Source: Nitrospira sp. KM1
Lineage (GTDB): Bacteria > Nitrospirota > Nitrospiria > Nitrospirales > Nitrospiraceae
NCBI RefSeq assembly: GCF_011405515.1
Contig: NZ_AP022671.1
Coordinates: 1,612,001 to 1,676,000 of the forward strand
Length of the DNA: 64,000 bases
Direction: 5' to 3'
The notes beneath the pieces were generated by a model. The model did not search any database. It was not told the DNA's origin and saw only the letters and a list, made by a program, of their open reading frames with translations. Below, one piece after another: positions 28,545 through 37,721 of this stretch (its first letter is position 1; each line of letters begins with the position of its first letter). A program made the translations under genes and the position numbers.

Positions 28545-30377
28545 ATGAATGCCTGGCGTCTCACGCTCATTCTCGGCGGGTTTGTCTGGTACGGCTGTGC
28601 AAGCCAGGTCGAGCTGCCCAATCTCGGGCCTCGTCTCTCCCAGACGGCTTCACTCGAATTATCCAAGTCATTGACTGAAGCGACAGTCGAATATGCCGAT
28701 AATTGCGGCCATCTCCAAATTTTTGATATCGGCACCCCTCTGGAGGATGCCCTGGTCGAAACGGCGAACCGAACTTTCAAAACGGTGGTTTTGCCGGGAT
28801 CCAGCGCAAAGCCTGACGTCATGGTACATGTCAAACTGGTCCAAAATTCGTTCGTTCTTCGAATGGACGGTCTGTATGACAGGGCACCGACGGAACTGCA
28901 ACTCGGGGGTCTCGTCTCCTATACCGACCAGGCCGGCAATCTGATCGGGGAGCAAGACATCCAGGTGATGTGGAAGGACCGGGTCCGCATCGAACCCATG
29001 CAAAAGAATTGCGATTATGTGCTGGCTCCCTTCGTTCGGAACGCCGCCCGGGAATTTGCCCTCAGGTTTTCCGAAGGAGCCAGAAGCAAGCTCGACTCGG
29101 GGCGCGCACCAATCGCCCCGGGGCAGCTCGAAACCGTCAAGCCCACCGCGGCAACAGCCGCGGCAACGGGAGCGGTCGCGGCGACAGGCCTGGCTGCGAC
29201 ATCCGCATCGGCAATTTCGTTCAAAGCGACCCTGTTGGATGAAAATAGCAATCTGATCCTCGAAGGGGGTGAGCGGATTCGCGTGCGCGTCGATGTCGTC
29301 AATACAGGAGATCAGGAATTACAGCGCGCGGCCGCGACCATCAGCGGCACCCCGTCGCTCACTGCCCAGTTTCCAGCCACGACTCTGTCCGTGGGCCGGC
29401 TACAGCCAGGACAATCCCGGTCGCTCGAATTTGCCGCGACGCTTCCCCAATCCGTGCAGCCTCAGAAAGGTGAGATTCATGTCACGGTCGCAGACCCGGC
29501 CGTCCCATCGCCACCTTCTCAACTCCTTAGTTTGACGATTCAACCGACAGGCATGAAAACCGACGACGTGGACCATGTGCCCGCCGCGGCGGACGGATTC
29601 AGACGGCCTCAGACCTATCTGTTGTCGATCGGAGTCGGTTCCTATCGCGACCAACAGCTGTCCACGAGAAAATACGGCGCGTCCGATGCTGAAATGGTGG
29701 CCACCTATTTTCAGTCTTTAGGGGGCATACCTGCCTCAAACGTTCGTCTGCTCCAGGACTGGAAAGCATTGCGACCCGATATCGATGAAGCTTTGTTGGA
29801 TTGGTTGCCAGGCCGTGTGACCAAGGATTCAGTCGTCCTGATCTATTTCGCCGGATCCGCCGCGGTCGGCCCGTCTGGTGATGTGTTCTTGATTCCCTAC
29901 GACGGCAGTCTGTCTACCACGTCGAGAGCCTACCCATTGAAAGACCTCGAAGCCGCACTGGGCCGATTGAAAGCAAAGCAGACGATTTTATTTTTCGATG
30001 GAACGGTATTTCGGTTTGGATCTGAAACGAAAGGGAAACCCGCGGCGCCCCTCTGGCATCCACCCGGCAGCGGGACGACAAAGGTCATTGCAATCAATGG
30101 ATTGGGGCGTGCGCTCGAAGACGAAAAACACCGACATGGGTTGTTTACGTATTATCTGTTGCGCGCGCTGAGGGGAGACTCCGATACGAACAGGGATGCC
30201 GAAGTCACACTTGGAGAAACTATCGCCTATGTCAGTCAAAAAGTGCTGTGGGCCTCGAAGACACAGTATAGCCAAGAACAGCGCCCAATCACGACTCCGC
30301 CCATGAAACCCACCGATACTGCCGGTGCACTGATATTGTCCAGACTGGCGGCCATCAAATCGGTCGAAACGCCTTGA
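28545..30377 (+). CDS. lipoprotein with catalytically dead caspase-like domain
   Basis: 610 aa from ATG 28545; the signal peptide ends in a lipobox WYGC. Residues about 20-180 are a lipoprotein beta domain, followed by an Ala-rich linker and a CARDB/Ig-like domain (about 225-340). Residues 350-550 fit the Peptidase_C14 (caspase) fold: LLSIGVGSYRD, DAEMVATYFQSLGG, DSVVLIYFAG. The expected GHG His is replaced (YFAGSAAV) and the LDACxSG Cys is replaced (FFDGTVFRFG), so no dyad remains. Probably a scaffold rather than a protease. Confidence 0.75.
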   Translation: MNAWRLTLILGGFVWYGCASQVELPNLGPRLSQTASLELSKSLTEATVEYADNCGHLQIFDIGTPLEDALVETANRTFKTVVLPGSSAKPDVMVHVKLVQNSFVLRMDGLYDRAPTELQLGGLVSYTDQAGNLIGEQDIQVMWKDRVRIEPMQKNCDYVLAPFVRNAAREFALRFSEGARSKLDSGRAPIAPGQLETVKPTAATAAATGAVAATGLAATSASAISFKATLLDENSNLILEGGERIRVRVDVVNTGDQELQRAAATISGTPSLTAQFPATTLSVGRLQPGQSRSLEFAATLPQSVQPQKGEIHVTVADPAVPSPPSQLLSLTIQPTGMKTDDVDHVPAAADGFRRPQTYLLSIGVGSYRDQQLSTRKYGASDAEMVATYFQSLGGIPASNVRLLQDWKALRPDIDEALLDWLPGRVTKDSVVLIYFAGSAAVGPSGDVFLIPYDGSLSTTSRAYPLKDLEAALGRLKAKQTILFFDGTVFRFGSETKGKPAAPLWHPPGSGTTKVIAINGLGRALEDEKHRHGLFTYYLLRALRGDSDTNRDAEVTLGETIAYVSQKVLWASKTQYSQEQRPITTPPMKPTDTAGALILSRLAAIKSVETP

Positions 30378-30410
30378 GCGAATCTCGAGCCTACTCGGGA
30401 AGACAAAAAA

Positions 30411-30441
30411 ATGGGGCAGGGAACTGACTTCCCTGCCCCAT
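30411..30441 (-). terminator. rho-independent terminator of the c-type cytochrome gene
   Basis: A 13-bp perfect stem (ATGGGGCAGGGAA and complement) with a 5-base loop. On the minus strand it is followed by seven T residues, 24 bp after the cytochrome stop. Confidence 0.92.
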
Positions 30442-30464
30442 CACTCTGACCCGAGCAGTCTCAA

Positions 30465-30914
30465 TTAGTCTGCGCTCTTGCAGAAGCTCCGCTCGTAGTT
30501 GATGATCGTCCAGGCTTCTTCTTCGTTGATCGCGGCAGGAATCAAGGAGACCATTCCGGTGCCCGCGCTGCCGTTCTTAATCACCCAGAACAGCTCACCG
30601 TCTTTCCGCTTCTTGTGGAACTTGCAGTTTGTGAAATCCCGAGGACTGGGATTCAGGATCGCGCCCGCAGGACCGTCGCCCTTTCCTTCCTTCCCGTGAC
30701 AGTTGAAGCAGGTACCTTTTCCTTCGAACAGAGCCTTGCCCTTGGCAATGCTTTCCGGAGTCGATGCCACGGGGTTCTTCAGTGCCTTGGCATCCGCAAT
30801 CTGATCAGCCGGCACACGGGGCTTCGTCGGATCTTTTTCTTCGGCTCCCACCACGGTGGCTGACAACATCAGCACGGCTGCGCTGATTCCCAACAACATA
30901 GAAAACTTTCCCAT
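30465..30914 (-). CDS. monohaem cytochrome c (class I-like)
   Basis: 149 aa. A signal peptide ends at VVGAEE. One CFNCH haem motif near residue 72 with GKEGKGDGPAG after it, and a probable Met ligand in GTGMVSLIP. Periplasmic soluble electron carrier. GGAGGA lies upstream of ATG 30914 and a strong terminator follows, so it is a single-gene unit. Confidence 0.9.
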   Translation of the reverse strand: MGKFSMLLGISAAVLMLSATVVGAEEKDPTKPRVPADQIADAKALKNPVASTPESIAKGKALFEGKGTCFNCHGKEGKGDGPAGAILNPSPRDFTNCKFHKKRKDGELFWVIKNGSAGTGMVSLIPAAINEEEAWTIINYERSFCKSAD

Positions 30915-31348
30915 CAGAAATCCTCCTTTGTATTATGACCCCACTGCATATTCAGTGGCTCGCGCCGCCAACATATCGACAAAAAGGCAAAAAACCGTGG
31001 GGACTATAGCAATGGCGCTCTGGGAATGTCAAGCAATTCGACTGTGATTACGCTGTCTTGCGCGACAATTCGCGTAAGACGGCTTACCGCTCTGAGCTCC
31101 CTCACCTCCTCCCCGCACGACTCATGAATCAAGGGTTGTGCCATCTATGCTCAGATCTATCTGTTCGATATTTCATTCGGTTGCAGGACAGGCCTCATAA
31201 TAGTCTTGCGTGATCTCTTGCGCCAGAGACATGTTTGGACCTCAGATCACGCCTCCGCGCCCCAGTGTCTGCTTGCCAAGAAGAATGAATGGGAAAGGAA
31301 AGAATCTTACAAGATCGACTGATGGAATAGCCGGGAGAATCTTCGAGC
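30915..31348. other. 434-bp intergenic region with one hairpin
   Basis: No supported gene. It should hold the cytochrome promoter and leader at the left and the 3' end of the rodZ unit at the right. The only structure seen is an inverted repeat at 31055-31065/31070-31080 (GTCTTGCGCGA, loop CAAT, one G-U pair) with no U-tract, so operator or attenuator rather than terminator. Confidence 0.4.
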
Positions 31349-32296
31349 TTATCGCTTGAGGACGATATCGCGGGCCACTTTTCCGCTCGGACCGAATGAC
31401 CTTTGCGGTTTACCGTTGAGCTCGGCCTTGACCCCTCCCGCATTGCCAAGCGTCAATAGGAATTGCTCTTGGCCTTTCCACTTCGCCTTTTCGCCGGGAC
31501 GGAGCAAGGCCTCCTGTGGATTTCCCCCGTCAACCTGGATGACGATCCAGCTTAGCTCGGTTGCTTCGAGATCGAGCACCAGCTGATCGGCTGTTTCAAC
31601 CGCCGGGCCCTCCAATGACAGACCTCCGAGCGGGCCGTCACCGCCGATTGGGGGAGGAGTAGGAGGAACGGAGGGGTTGATTGCCGGAGGGGATGTTGGA
31701 ATCGGAGCCTGGACACGAGCCGATGTAGTTTCTGGCTTGACTGGCAAAATCGGCGCGTGGGTGTCCGGTGCTTTGGGTTTGGTCGAGGCCACGGAGGCTT
31801 CCTGTTCCTGCCGTGGCGGAGCGTCCGGTTGGCTGTCCCGGTTGGCACTGACCGGTGCCGGGCGTTTACTAGACGGAGTTGGGGTGTCTGTGCCGGAGCG
31901 ATGCACCAAGAGGGAAGTCTGTTCACGACTCAGCAGGAATATCAGCGTCAGAATGGCGATGCCGATGGCAATCGCGACCGCTTTGCGATTGGCCTGACGC
32001 TTGCGCTCCTCTTGGACCTGCCGAACCTTCAGCCGCTCTCGCTCGTCCTGCTTTTCATAGAAGGCGCCGGCGGACTGCGTAAACCGGTGAATGGCGTCCT
32101 CTTCATCCAGCCCCAGCGATCGGGCATAGGATCTGACGAATCCCCGTGCAAAGACTTGATCCGGGAGCTTTGCAAAATTACCCTCTTCGAGCGCCTTCAC
32201 GAAGTCGGACCGGATTCTCGTCTTGGAGGCGACCTCTTCGATGGTCAATCCCTTGGTCTCTCGTACCTGTCTGAAAAATTCTCCGATCGATTCCAT
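31349..32296 (-). CDS. rodZ: RodZ-like cell-shape protein (HTH, membrane helix, DUF4115)
   Basis: 315 aa. Residues 5-70 form a Cro/CI helix-turn-helix (TKGLTIEEVASKTRI), then a basic stretch, a single membrane helix near residue 115, a Pro/Ser/Thr-rich periplasmic linker (about 130-230) and a C-terminal beta domain of the DUF4115 type. RodZ links the MreB cytoskeleton to the wall machinery. It lies 7 bp downstream of a TPR lipoprotein gene. Confidence 0.85.
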   Translation of the reverse strand: MESIGEFFRQVRETKGLTIEEVASKTRIRSDFVKALEEGNFAKLPDQVFARGFVRSYARSLGLDEEDAIHRFTQSAGAFYEKQDERERLKVRQVQEERKRQANRKAVAIAIGIAILTLIFLLSREQTSLLVHRSGTDTPTPSSKRPAPVSANRDSQPDAPPRQEQEASVASTKPKAPDTHAPILPVKPETTSARVQAPIPTSPPAINPSVPPTPPPIGGDGPLGGLSLEGPAVETADQLVLDLEATELSWIVIQVDGGNPQEALLRPGEKAKWKGQEQFLLTLGNAGGVKAELNGKPQRSFGPSGKVARDIVLKR

Positions 32297-32303
32297 GATG
32301 TGC

Positions 32304-32993
32304 TCAGGGTTTCAACTTGGCGAGGATGTCCTTCGCGGCCGACCCGAATTCTCCATTTTTGTCCATGATGGTGACTTTCGTCAGTGTTTCTCTCGCGCGA
32401 CGTTCAAACCCCAATTTGTAATAGACGCGTCCAAGTTCCAGATTGGACATGACCGGAGGAACATTGGGCGGATTGACGACGAGCGCGTCCTCGAACGCTT
32501 CCATAGCCCCCTGTAAGTCGCCTTCGTGCGCCAAGGCTCTACCGAGATGAAACCGGGCGAGATCGGGGGTGGAATACAACGGATTGCTGAGGGCGGTTCG
32601 AAACGACGCAATCGCTTCCTTCCATCGATCCTGGCTGATGAGCACCTGGCCTAGATAGGCATGCGCTTCTGAATAATGTTCGTCGATCTTGATCGCTTCC
32701 CGGAATTCTTGCTCAGCCTGAGCCATCTTTCCCTGGGACGCCAGAATATGGCCGAGCCCGTACCGGGCCTCTTTGTTATCGGGATTCAATTGTACCGCCC
32801 GTTGAAACGATACGTATGCTTTCTGCCGGTCGGTATCTAAACTGGCGAGTCCCTCCTGATAATACCCCTTCGATCTTTGTCGCGATTCCTCCGAGGTCGC
32901 ACAACCCGCGACCGAACCGGCGAGAAGAACGAATCCCGCCGCCACCGCCGTCGCGGAACGCAACACGAGCCCTCTGGACTCACCTTTGCTCAA
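32304..32993 (-). CDS. TPR-repeat lipoprotein, PilW/PilF-like
   Basis: 229 aa. Signal sequence with lipobox VAGC, then about five tetratricopeptide repeats (for example NPDNKEARYGLGHILASQGK). Could be a pilotin-like (PilF/PilW) or assembly-scaffold lipoprotein. Its start overlaps the kinase stop by 4 bp, and rodZ follows after 7 bp. Confidence 0.75.
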   Translation of the reverse strand: MSKGESRGLVLRSATAVAAGFVLLAGSVAGCATSEESRQRSKGYYQEGLASLDTDRQKAYVSFQRAVQLNPDNKEARYGLGHILASQGKMAQAEQEFREAIKIDEHYSEAHAYLGQVLISQDRWKEAIASFRTALSNPLYSTPDLARFHLGRALAHEGDLQGAMEAFEDALVVNPPNVPPVMSNLELGRVYYKLGFERRARETLTKVTIMDKNGEFGSAAKDILAKLKP

Positions 32994-33904
32994 CGAATGT
33001 CCTCAAAGTGCGTCAACTGCTTGAACGCTCTGAAACGGTCCTGGATCTCTTTGTAATCTAGAGTTCGTAAACGGTCAAGACTAAAGGCTTCTACGGTAAA
33101 CGATGCCATCACGCTTCCGAAGATGATCGCTTGTTTGAACCCCTCAACGGTCCGATTTCCCGTGGCAGCCAAATACCCGAGAAATCCGCCGGCAAAGGTA
33201 TCCCCAGCCCCCGTGGGATCTCGGACATCCTCAAGAGGAAAGGCCGGGGCGCCGAATATCTGTTTCTCGTTGAACATCAAGACGCCGTATTCGCCCCGCT
33301 TGATGATGAGATGCTTGGGACCTCTCGACAAAACTTTCTGCGCAACTTTGACAAGGTTCGACTCGCCTCCGAGCGCGCGCGCTTCCCCGTCGTTGATGAT
33401 CAGAATATCGACCTTTTCGAGAACCTTCCACAGGGCTTCCTGCTTGCCGTTGATCCAAAAGTTCATGGTATCGCATGCGACCAGCGGAGGCCGTGGCAGC
33501 TTTTGCAGCACGTCGAGTTGCAGTTCCGGATCGATGTTTCCCAGGAATAGCACGTCGGGATTTCGATACGCATCGGGAATTTTCGGCCGAAAGGTTTCGA
33601 AGACGTTGAGTTTCGTGTCGAGGGTATGTGCCTCGTTGAGCTGGTGAGTATATTCCCCTTTCCACCTGAACGTGGCGCCAGGACGACGTTCAAGGCCTGT
33701 CAGGTTGATCTTGCGACCCTCGAGAAACGCAAGGTGCTGTGACGGAAAGTCCTCTCCGACCACCGCGATGAGATTGACCTGCGTGAAATAACTGGCCGAG
33801 GTTGAAAAATATGTAGCCGACCCGCCGAGAACTTCCTCCACTTCACCGAACGGCGTTTTCACCGTATCCAACGCGACAGAACCGACGACAAGCAAGGTAC
33901 CCAT
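32990..33904 (-). CDS. PfkB-family carbohydrate or nucleoside kinase
   Basis: 304 aa. Ribokinase fold with an N-terminal GSVALDTV segment, an LGGSATYFS substrate loop and the C-terminal DPTGAGDTFAGGF with catalytic Asp and anion hole. It lies 4 bp downstream of the MTA phosphorylase gene, hinting at nucleoside salvage (adenosine or a related sugar), but substrate specificity cannot be fixed. Confidence 0.85.
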   Translation of the reverse strand: MGTLLVVGSVALDTVKTPFGEVEEVLGGSATYFSTSASYFTQVNLIAVVGEDFPSQHLAFLEGRKINLTGLERRPGATFRWKGEYTHQLNEAHTLDTKLNVFETFRPKIPDAYRNPDVLFLGNIDPELQLDVLQKLPRPPLVACDTMNFWINGKQEALWKVLEKVDILIINDGEARALGGESNLVKVAQKVLSRGPKHLIIKRGEYGVLMFNEKQIFGAPAFPLEDVRDPTGAGDTFAGGFLGYLAATGNRTVEGFKQAIIFGSVMASFTVEAFSLDRLRTLDYKEIQDRFRAFKQLTHFEDIR

Positions 33905-33908
33905 GAGA

Positions 33909-34820
33909 TCACCGTTTTCCTTTCGAGGGTGTTGGAAGAACCCGATTGGTCAGCAATGCGAGCTTCGTTCGAAGCTTCGGCGGAATCATATTGGGAGCCG
34001 TCACAATGGCGTGCGCCAACGCCTCCTGGCAGGCGCAATGCTCGACGGCACCGACGGAACCGATCGCAGCCGCCACGAGACGCTTGGCCAGCGAGACATT
34101 ACGATGCAGGACGTTGAGAATCGCTTCTACGGTCACCGGCTCTTCCGATTCATGCCAGCAATCGAAATCCGTCACCAACGCGACCGTGGCATAGCAAAGC
34201 TCGGCCTCCCTGGCGAGCTTCGCCTCCGGAAGGTTCGTCATCCCAATGACACTGACACCCCATTGACGGTACAAGCGAGATTCGGCTTTGGTGGAAAACT
34301 GCGGCCCCTCGATGCACAAGTATGTCCCACCATGATGAACCGTGGCCTCATTCGTTCGGGCAGCCGCGGCAAGAGAGGCGCTCATCGAGGAACAGACCGG
34401 CTCTGCGAACGCCACGTGCGCCACCGCACCTCCTTCAAAAAAGGTCGAGGCACGGCGCTTCGTGCAATCAATAAACTGATCCGGCAAAACGACATCGCCC
34501 GGTGCAATGGATTCCTTCATGCTTCCAACCGCGCTGACAGAAATGACCCGCCGCACACCGAGAGATTTCAAGGCATAGATATTGGCTCGGTAGTTGATTT
34601 CGGACGGATTGAATCGGTGCCCTCTGCCGTGCCGTGAAAGAAATGCCACCCGTATGCCATTCAATTCTCCCAGCACCACGGCATCTGACGGACTTCCGAA
34701 TGGGGTCTTGAGGCGTATCTCCTGCACCGCCTTCAGTCCGTCAATGGCATAGAGACCGCTCCCTCCGATGATACCGATCTGAGCCCGCGGCGCGCTGACT
34801 CGGGCCACTTTCATGCTCAT
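33909..34820 (-). CDS. S-methyl-5'-thioadenosine phosphorylase (PNP/MTAP family)
   Basis: 303 aa from ATG 34820 (AAGGTGG upstream; ATG 34814 close by). Motifs: IGGSGLYAIDGL, SRHGRGHRFNPSEINYRANI, YLCIEGPQFSTKAESRLYRQ, GMTNLPEAKLAREAELCYA and TDFDCWHE, all typical of MTAP. It cleaves methylthioadenosine with phosphate to adenine and methylthioribose-1-phosphate, the first step of methionine salvage. In a run with miaA and a PfkB kinase. Confidence 0.9.
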   Translation of the reverse strand: MSMKVARVSAPRAQIGIIGGSGLYAIDGLKAVQEIRLKTPFGSPSDAVVLGELNGIRVAFLSRHGRGHRFNPSEINYRANIYALKSLGVRRVISVSAVGSMKESIAPGDVVLPDQFIDCTKRRASTFFEGGAVAHVAFAEPVCSSMSASLAAAARTNEATVHHGGTYLCIEGPQFSTKAESRLYRQWGVSVIGMTNLPEAKLAREAELCYATVALVTDFDCWHESEEPVTVEAILNVLHRNVSLAKRLVAAAIGSVGAVEHCACQEALAHAIVTAPNMIPPKLRTKLALLTNRVLPTPSKGKR

Positions 34821-34852
34821 GCTGCGTTCCACCTTTCTCAGCGGAATACTGC

Positions 34853-35863
34853 TTACACTGAATGGCTCAGTCCGGCGAGGAATCGATCGATTCGATCGGT
34901 CACGCGGGCCGCCGTGGTTTCCGGCAGTTCGTGGTCCTCGATCATCAACCATTCGACTTCGGGTTCCTGTCGGAACCATGTCAATTGCCGCTTGGCAAAT
35001 CGCCGCGTGTCGCGCTTGAACTGTCTGACCATTTCGTCATAGTCGTACTCTCCAGCCAGATAAGCCGCCACCTGCCTGTAGCCCAAACCTTTCATGGCGG
35101 CGCAGTCGCGCCTGTAGCCCTGTGCCAATAGCTGTTGCGTCTCTTGGACAAACCCGCATTCCAATTGTCGGTCGATGCGGTCTTCTATCCTGCGGTAGAG
35201 GGCACTGCGGCTTCGATCGAGACCAACAATCAACGTGCAATAGGGCCGCTCCCCGAACGCGTGGGTACCGTGAAATTCCGACATGCGCCGGCCGGACAAC
35301 TCATAGACTTCGATCGCGCGAAGCACCTTCGAGGTGTCCCGGGGATGGAGTTTCGATGCGTACACTGGGTCAATCTCCGCAAGTCTCGCAAAGAAAGCAT
35401 CTCCCCCCTGTTCGTCGGCCTGTCGAAGCAGTTCCGACCGAAGGTACGGATCCGAGGGAGGAGCTTCGCATAATCCCTGCAGCAAGACCCGGACGTATAA
35501 CCCGGTCCCGCCGACGAGAAGAGGAAGACGGCCTTGGCCGTGAAGGTCCCGAATGCACTCCGCCGCCATTCGCCGGAAAACGCCGGCATTGAACGATTCA
35601 TCCGGATTCACAAGATCGATTAACCGATGGATGACTCCCTGCCGCTCATGCGGTAGAGGCTTATCTGTGCCGATATCCATCCGGCGATAGACCTGACGGG
35701 AATCGGCCGTAAGAATCTCACTGTCATAATGCTTGGCCACTTCGAGGGCAACGGAACTCTTTCCGACCGCCGTCGGGCCGAGAATCACGACCAGCGGCTT
35801 CCGCCACCGTTGTTCATCAGACAATCGATACATTGGATGCAACGCTGGTGCCGTCACGACCAT
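34853..35863 (-). CDS. miaA: tRNA dimethylallyltransferase MiaA
   Basis: 336 aa. P-loop GPTAVGKSS, TADSRQVYRRMDIGTDKP, LVGGTGLYVRVLLQG and the QLTWFRQEPEVEW C-terminal segment. It prenylates A37 of tRNAs reading UNN codons. Its ATG at 35863 overlaps the mutL stop by 10 bp, the classical mutL-miaA coupling. Confidence 0.95.
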   Translation of the reverse strand: MVVTAPALHPMYRLSDEQRWRKPLVVILGPTAVGKSSVALEVAKHYDSEILTADSRQVYRRMDIGTDKPLPHERQGVIHRLIDLVNPDESFNAGVFRRMAAECIRDLHGQGRLPLLVGGTGLYVRVLLQGLCEAPPSDPYLRSELLRQADEQGGDAFFARLAEIDPVYASKLHPRDTSKVLRAIEVYELSGRRMSEFHGTHAFGERPYCTLIVGLDRSRSALYRRIEDRIDRQLECGFVQETQQLLAQGYRRDCAAMKGLGYRQVAAYLAGEYDYDEMVRQFKRDTRRFAKRQLTWFRQEPEVEWLMIEDHELPETTAARVTDRIDRFLAGLSHSV

Positions 35864-37659
35864 CCGACCCGTCCGAATAATTTATCCAACTCATCGGTCG
35901 AAAGGCGGAAGGCTGTGCGTCGACCATGCGGACAGGTCATGATGAGACCTTCGTCGATCCAGTCGAGAACCAATTGGCGAATCTCCGCAAGCGCCATAGT
36001 TCTGCCGGCTCGTATCGCACTATGACATGCGAGGGACGCCAGCACAGACTGTATGCGATGCTCCAATGAGGGAGTTCGGTTCCACTGCGCCAGATCGTCC
36101 ATCAGATCCTGGACAAACGAGACGGCATCGATCTTCCCCACACCGACCGGAACAGACATGATGGCCATAGAACCGCTGCCGAACGGCTCAATGATCAGCC
36201 CCAATGATGCAAGATCCTCAAGATGGTTCCCCAGCAGGGCGTACTGTGCCACTGGCAGTTCGACGGGGTTGGGGATCAGCAATGGTTGCGCCTGAAGATC
36301 ATGGTCCTGCCACTTTCGCCAGAGTCGTTGGAACAGCACGCGTTCATGCGCGGTGTGTTGATCGATGACCTGAAGTTCCTGGCCGACGTGCGCCACCAGA
36401 TATCGCTGCAACATCTGGCCAAGGGGGACCACGGAAATCGTCGACGAATACGCCCCCCCTGGCTCGTGTGCGAACTCAAGCTGTTCGTCGCTGGAGGACA
36501 TCCGGTCATATGTCCTCGGCGTCGCATCTTGCGGGCCGGTTTGAGGCTGGTTTGGGTCATGGCGTTGGTCGCATGGTTTCGATGTGATCGAAGCCGTTGG
36601 CGTCACCTCTGCCGCAACGCCGGCGTGTTGGGTTCCCTTGATGCTCGTCCGTTCAGGGCCTGCGAGCGCGTGGCGCAAGGCATGACGAATCAACCGATGC
36701 ACCATGTCGGGTTGCGAAAAACGGACTTCGCGCTTGGCAGGATGAACATTCACATCGACGCAATCCGGCTCGATCTCAAGAAAGAGCACATAGGTAGGAT
36801 TCAAACCTTTGGCAAGGAAGGCGCCATACCCTTCAGTCACCGCGTGAAACACGGTGGCATTCCGCACCGGCCGACGATTCACAAACACATCTTGAGGAAG
36901 CTTGGAGGACTTGGCCCGGACAGGGTCCACCGCGACGCCTGACACGGCATACCCTGGAATCCGACCCCGTACGTCGAATGTCCGATCGAGAAACAGATGC
37001 CGATAGACCTGCAGAATTCTATCTCTGTCCGATGCCACGGACGGATAATTGAGGACTTCTTGGCCATTATGCAGCAGACGAAGGTGCACGGCTGGTCGAG
37101 CCAAACCGGCTTGTTGGACCACCTGATTGATGTGGGAGAACTCGGTCGGGACGGATCTGAGGAATTTTTTCCTGACGGGCTGATTGTAGAACAGGTCGGC
37201 CACCTCGATCATCGTGCCCTTGACGGCGGGAGCATCCCGCACAGCATCCACAATCCCTCCGGTCAGCGTCATGAACGATCCGGCACTTTCCTGCTCTGTT
37301 CCTGTCGTGATCCGCACCTTGGAAATTGACGCAATGCTGGGCAGGGCTTCGCCACGAAAACCCATGGTCTCCACCGACACCAAATCTCGGTCCGATCGAA
37401 GCTTGCTGGTGGCATGACGCGCGAAGGCCAGAGGAAGGTCGCGCCTCCCGATCCCCTCGCCGTCATCCGTGACACGGATGACGGACATCCCTCCATCCTT
37501 CACATCCACAGTGATGACGAGGCTCCCCGCGTCCAGACTGTTTTCGATCAACTCTTTGACAACGGCGGCCGGCCGCTCGATCACTTCACCCGCCGCGATG
37601 CGGCTGATGACGTCATCGGGCAGAACATGAATCGAGGCGGAAGACTCCGCGGCAGGCAT
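35854..37659 (-). CDS. mutL: DNA mismatch repair protein MutL
   Basis: 601 aa. GHKL ATPase motifs: IERPAAVVKELIENSLDAGS, DDGEGI, FARHATSK and GFRGEALPSI. The C-terminal domain has DQHTAHERVLFQ where the endonuclease form of MutL has DQHA(x)2E(x)4E, so the Ala is Thr and the last Glu is Gln, while TCPHGRRT near the end keeps the zinc-site motif. A partly degenerate endonuclease site is visible. Confidence 0.95.
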   Translation of the reverse strand: MPAAESSASIHVLPDDVISRIAAGEVIERPAAVVKELIENSLDAGSLVITVDVKDGGMSVIRVTDDGEGIGRRDLPLAFARHATSKLRSDRDLVSVETMGFRGEALPSIASISKVRITTGTEQESAGSFMTLTGGIVDAVRDAPAVKGTMIEVADLFYNQPVRKKFLRSVPTEFSHINQVVQQAGLARPAVHLRLLHNGQEVLNYPSVASDRDRILQVYRHLFLDRTFDVRGRIPGYAVSGVAVDPVRAKSSKLPQDVFVNRRPVRNATVFHAVTEGYGAFLAKGLNPTYVLFLEIEPDCVDVNVHPAKREVRFSQPDMVHRLIRHALRHALAGPERTSIKGTQHAGVAAEVTPTASITSKPCDQRHDPNQPQTGPQDATPRTYDRMSSSDEQLEFAHEPGGAYSSTISVVPLGQMLQRYLVAHVGQELQVIDQHTAHERVLFQRLWRKWQDHDLQAQPLLIPNPVELPVAQYALLGNHLEDLASLGLIIEPFGSGSMAIMSVPVGVGKIDAVSFVQDLMDDLAQWNRTPSLEHRIQSVLASLACHSAIRAGRTMALAEIRQLVLDWIDEGLIMTCPHGRRTAFRLSTDELDKLFGRVGWS

Positions 37660-37721
37660 GCGCTAGGCTCCATTGGAGGAGGGCACGGACCGGATAGGCT
37701 GTACCCGAAACGCGCACGGCC

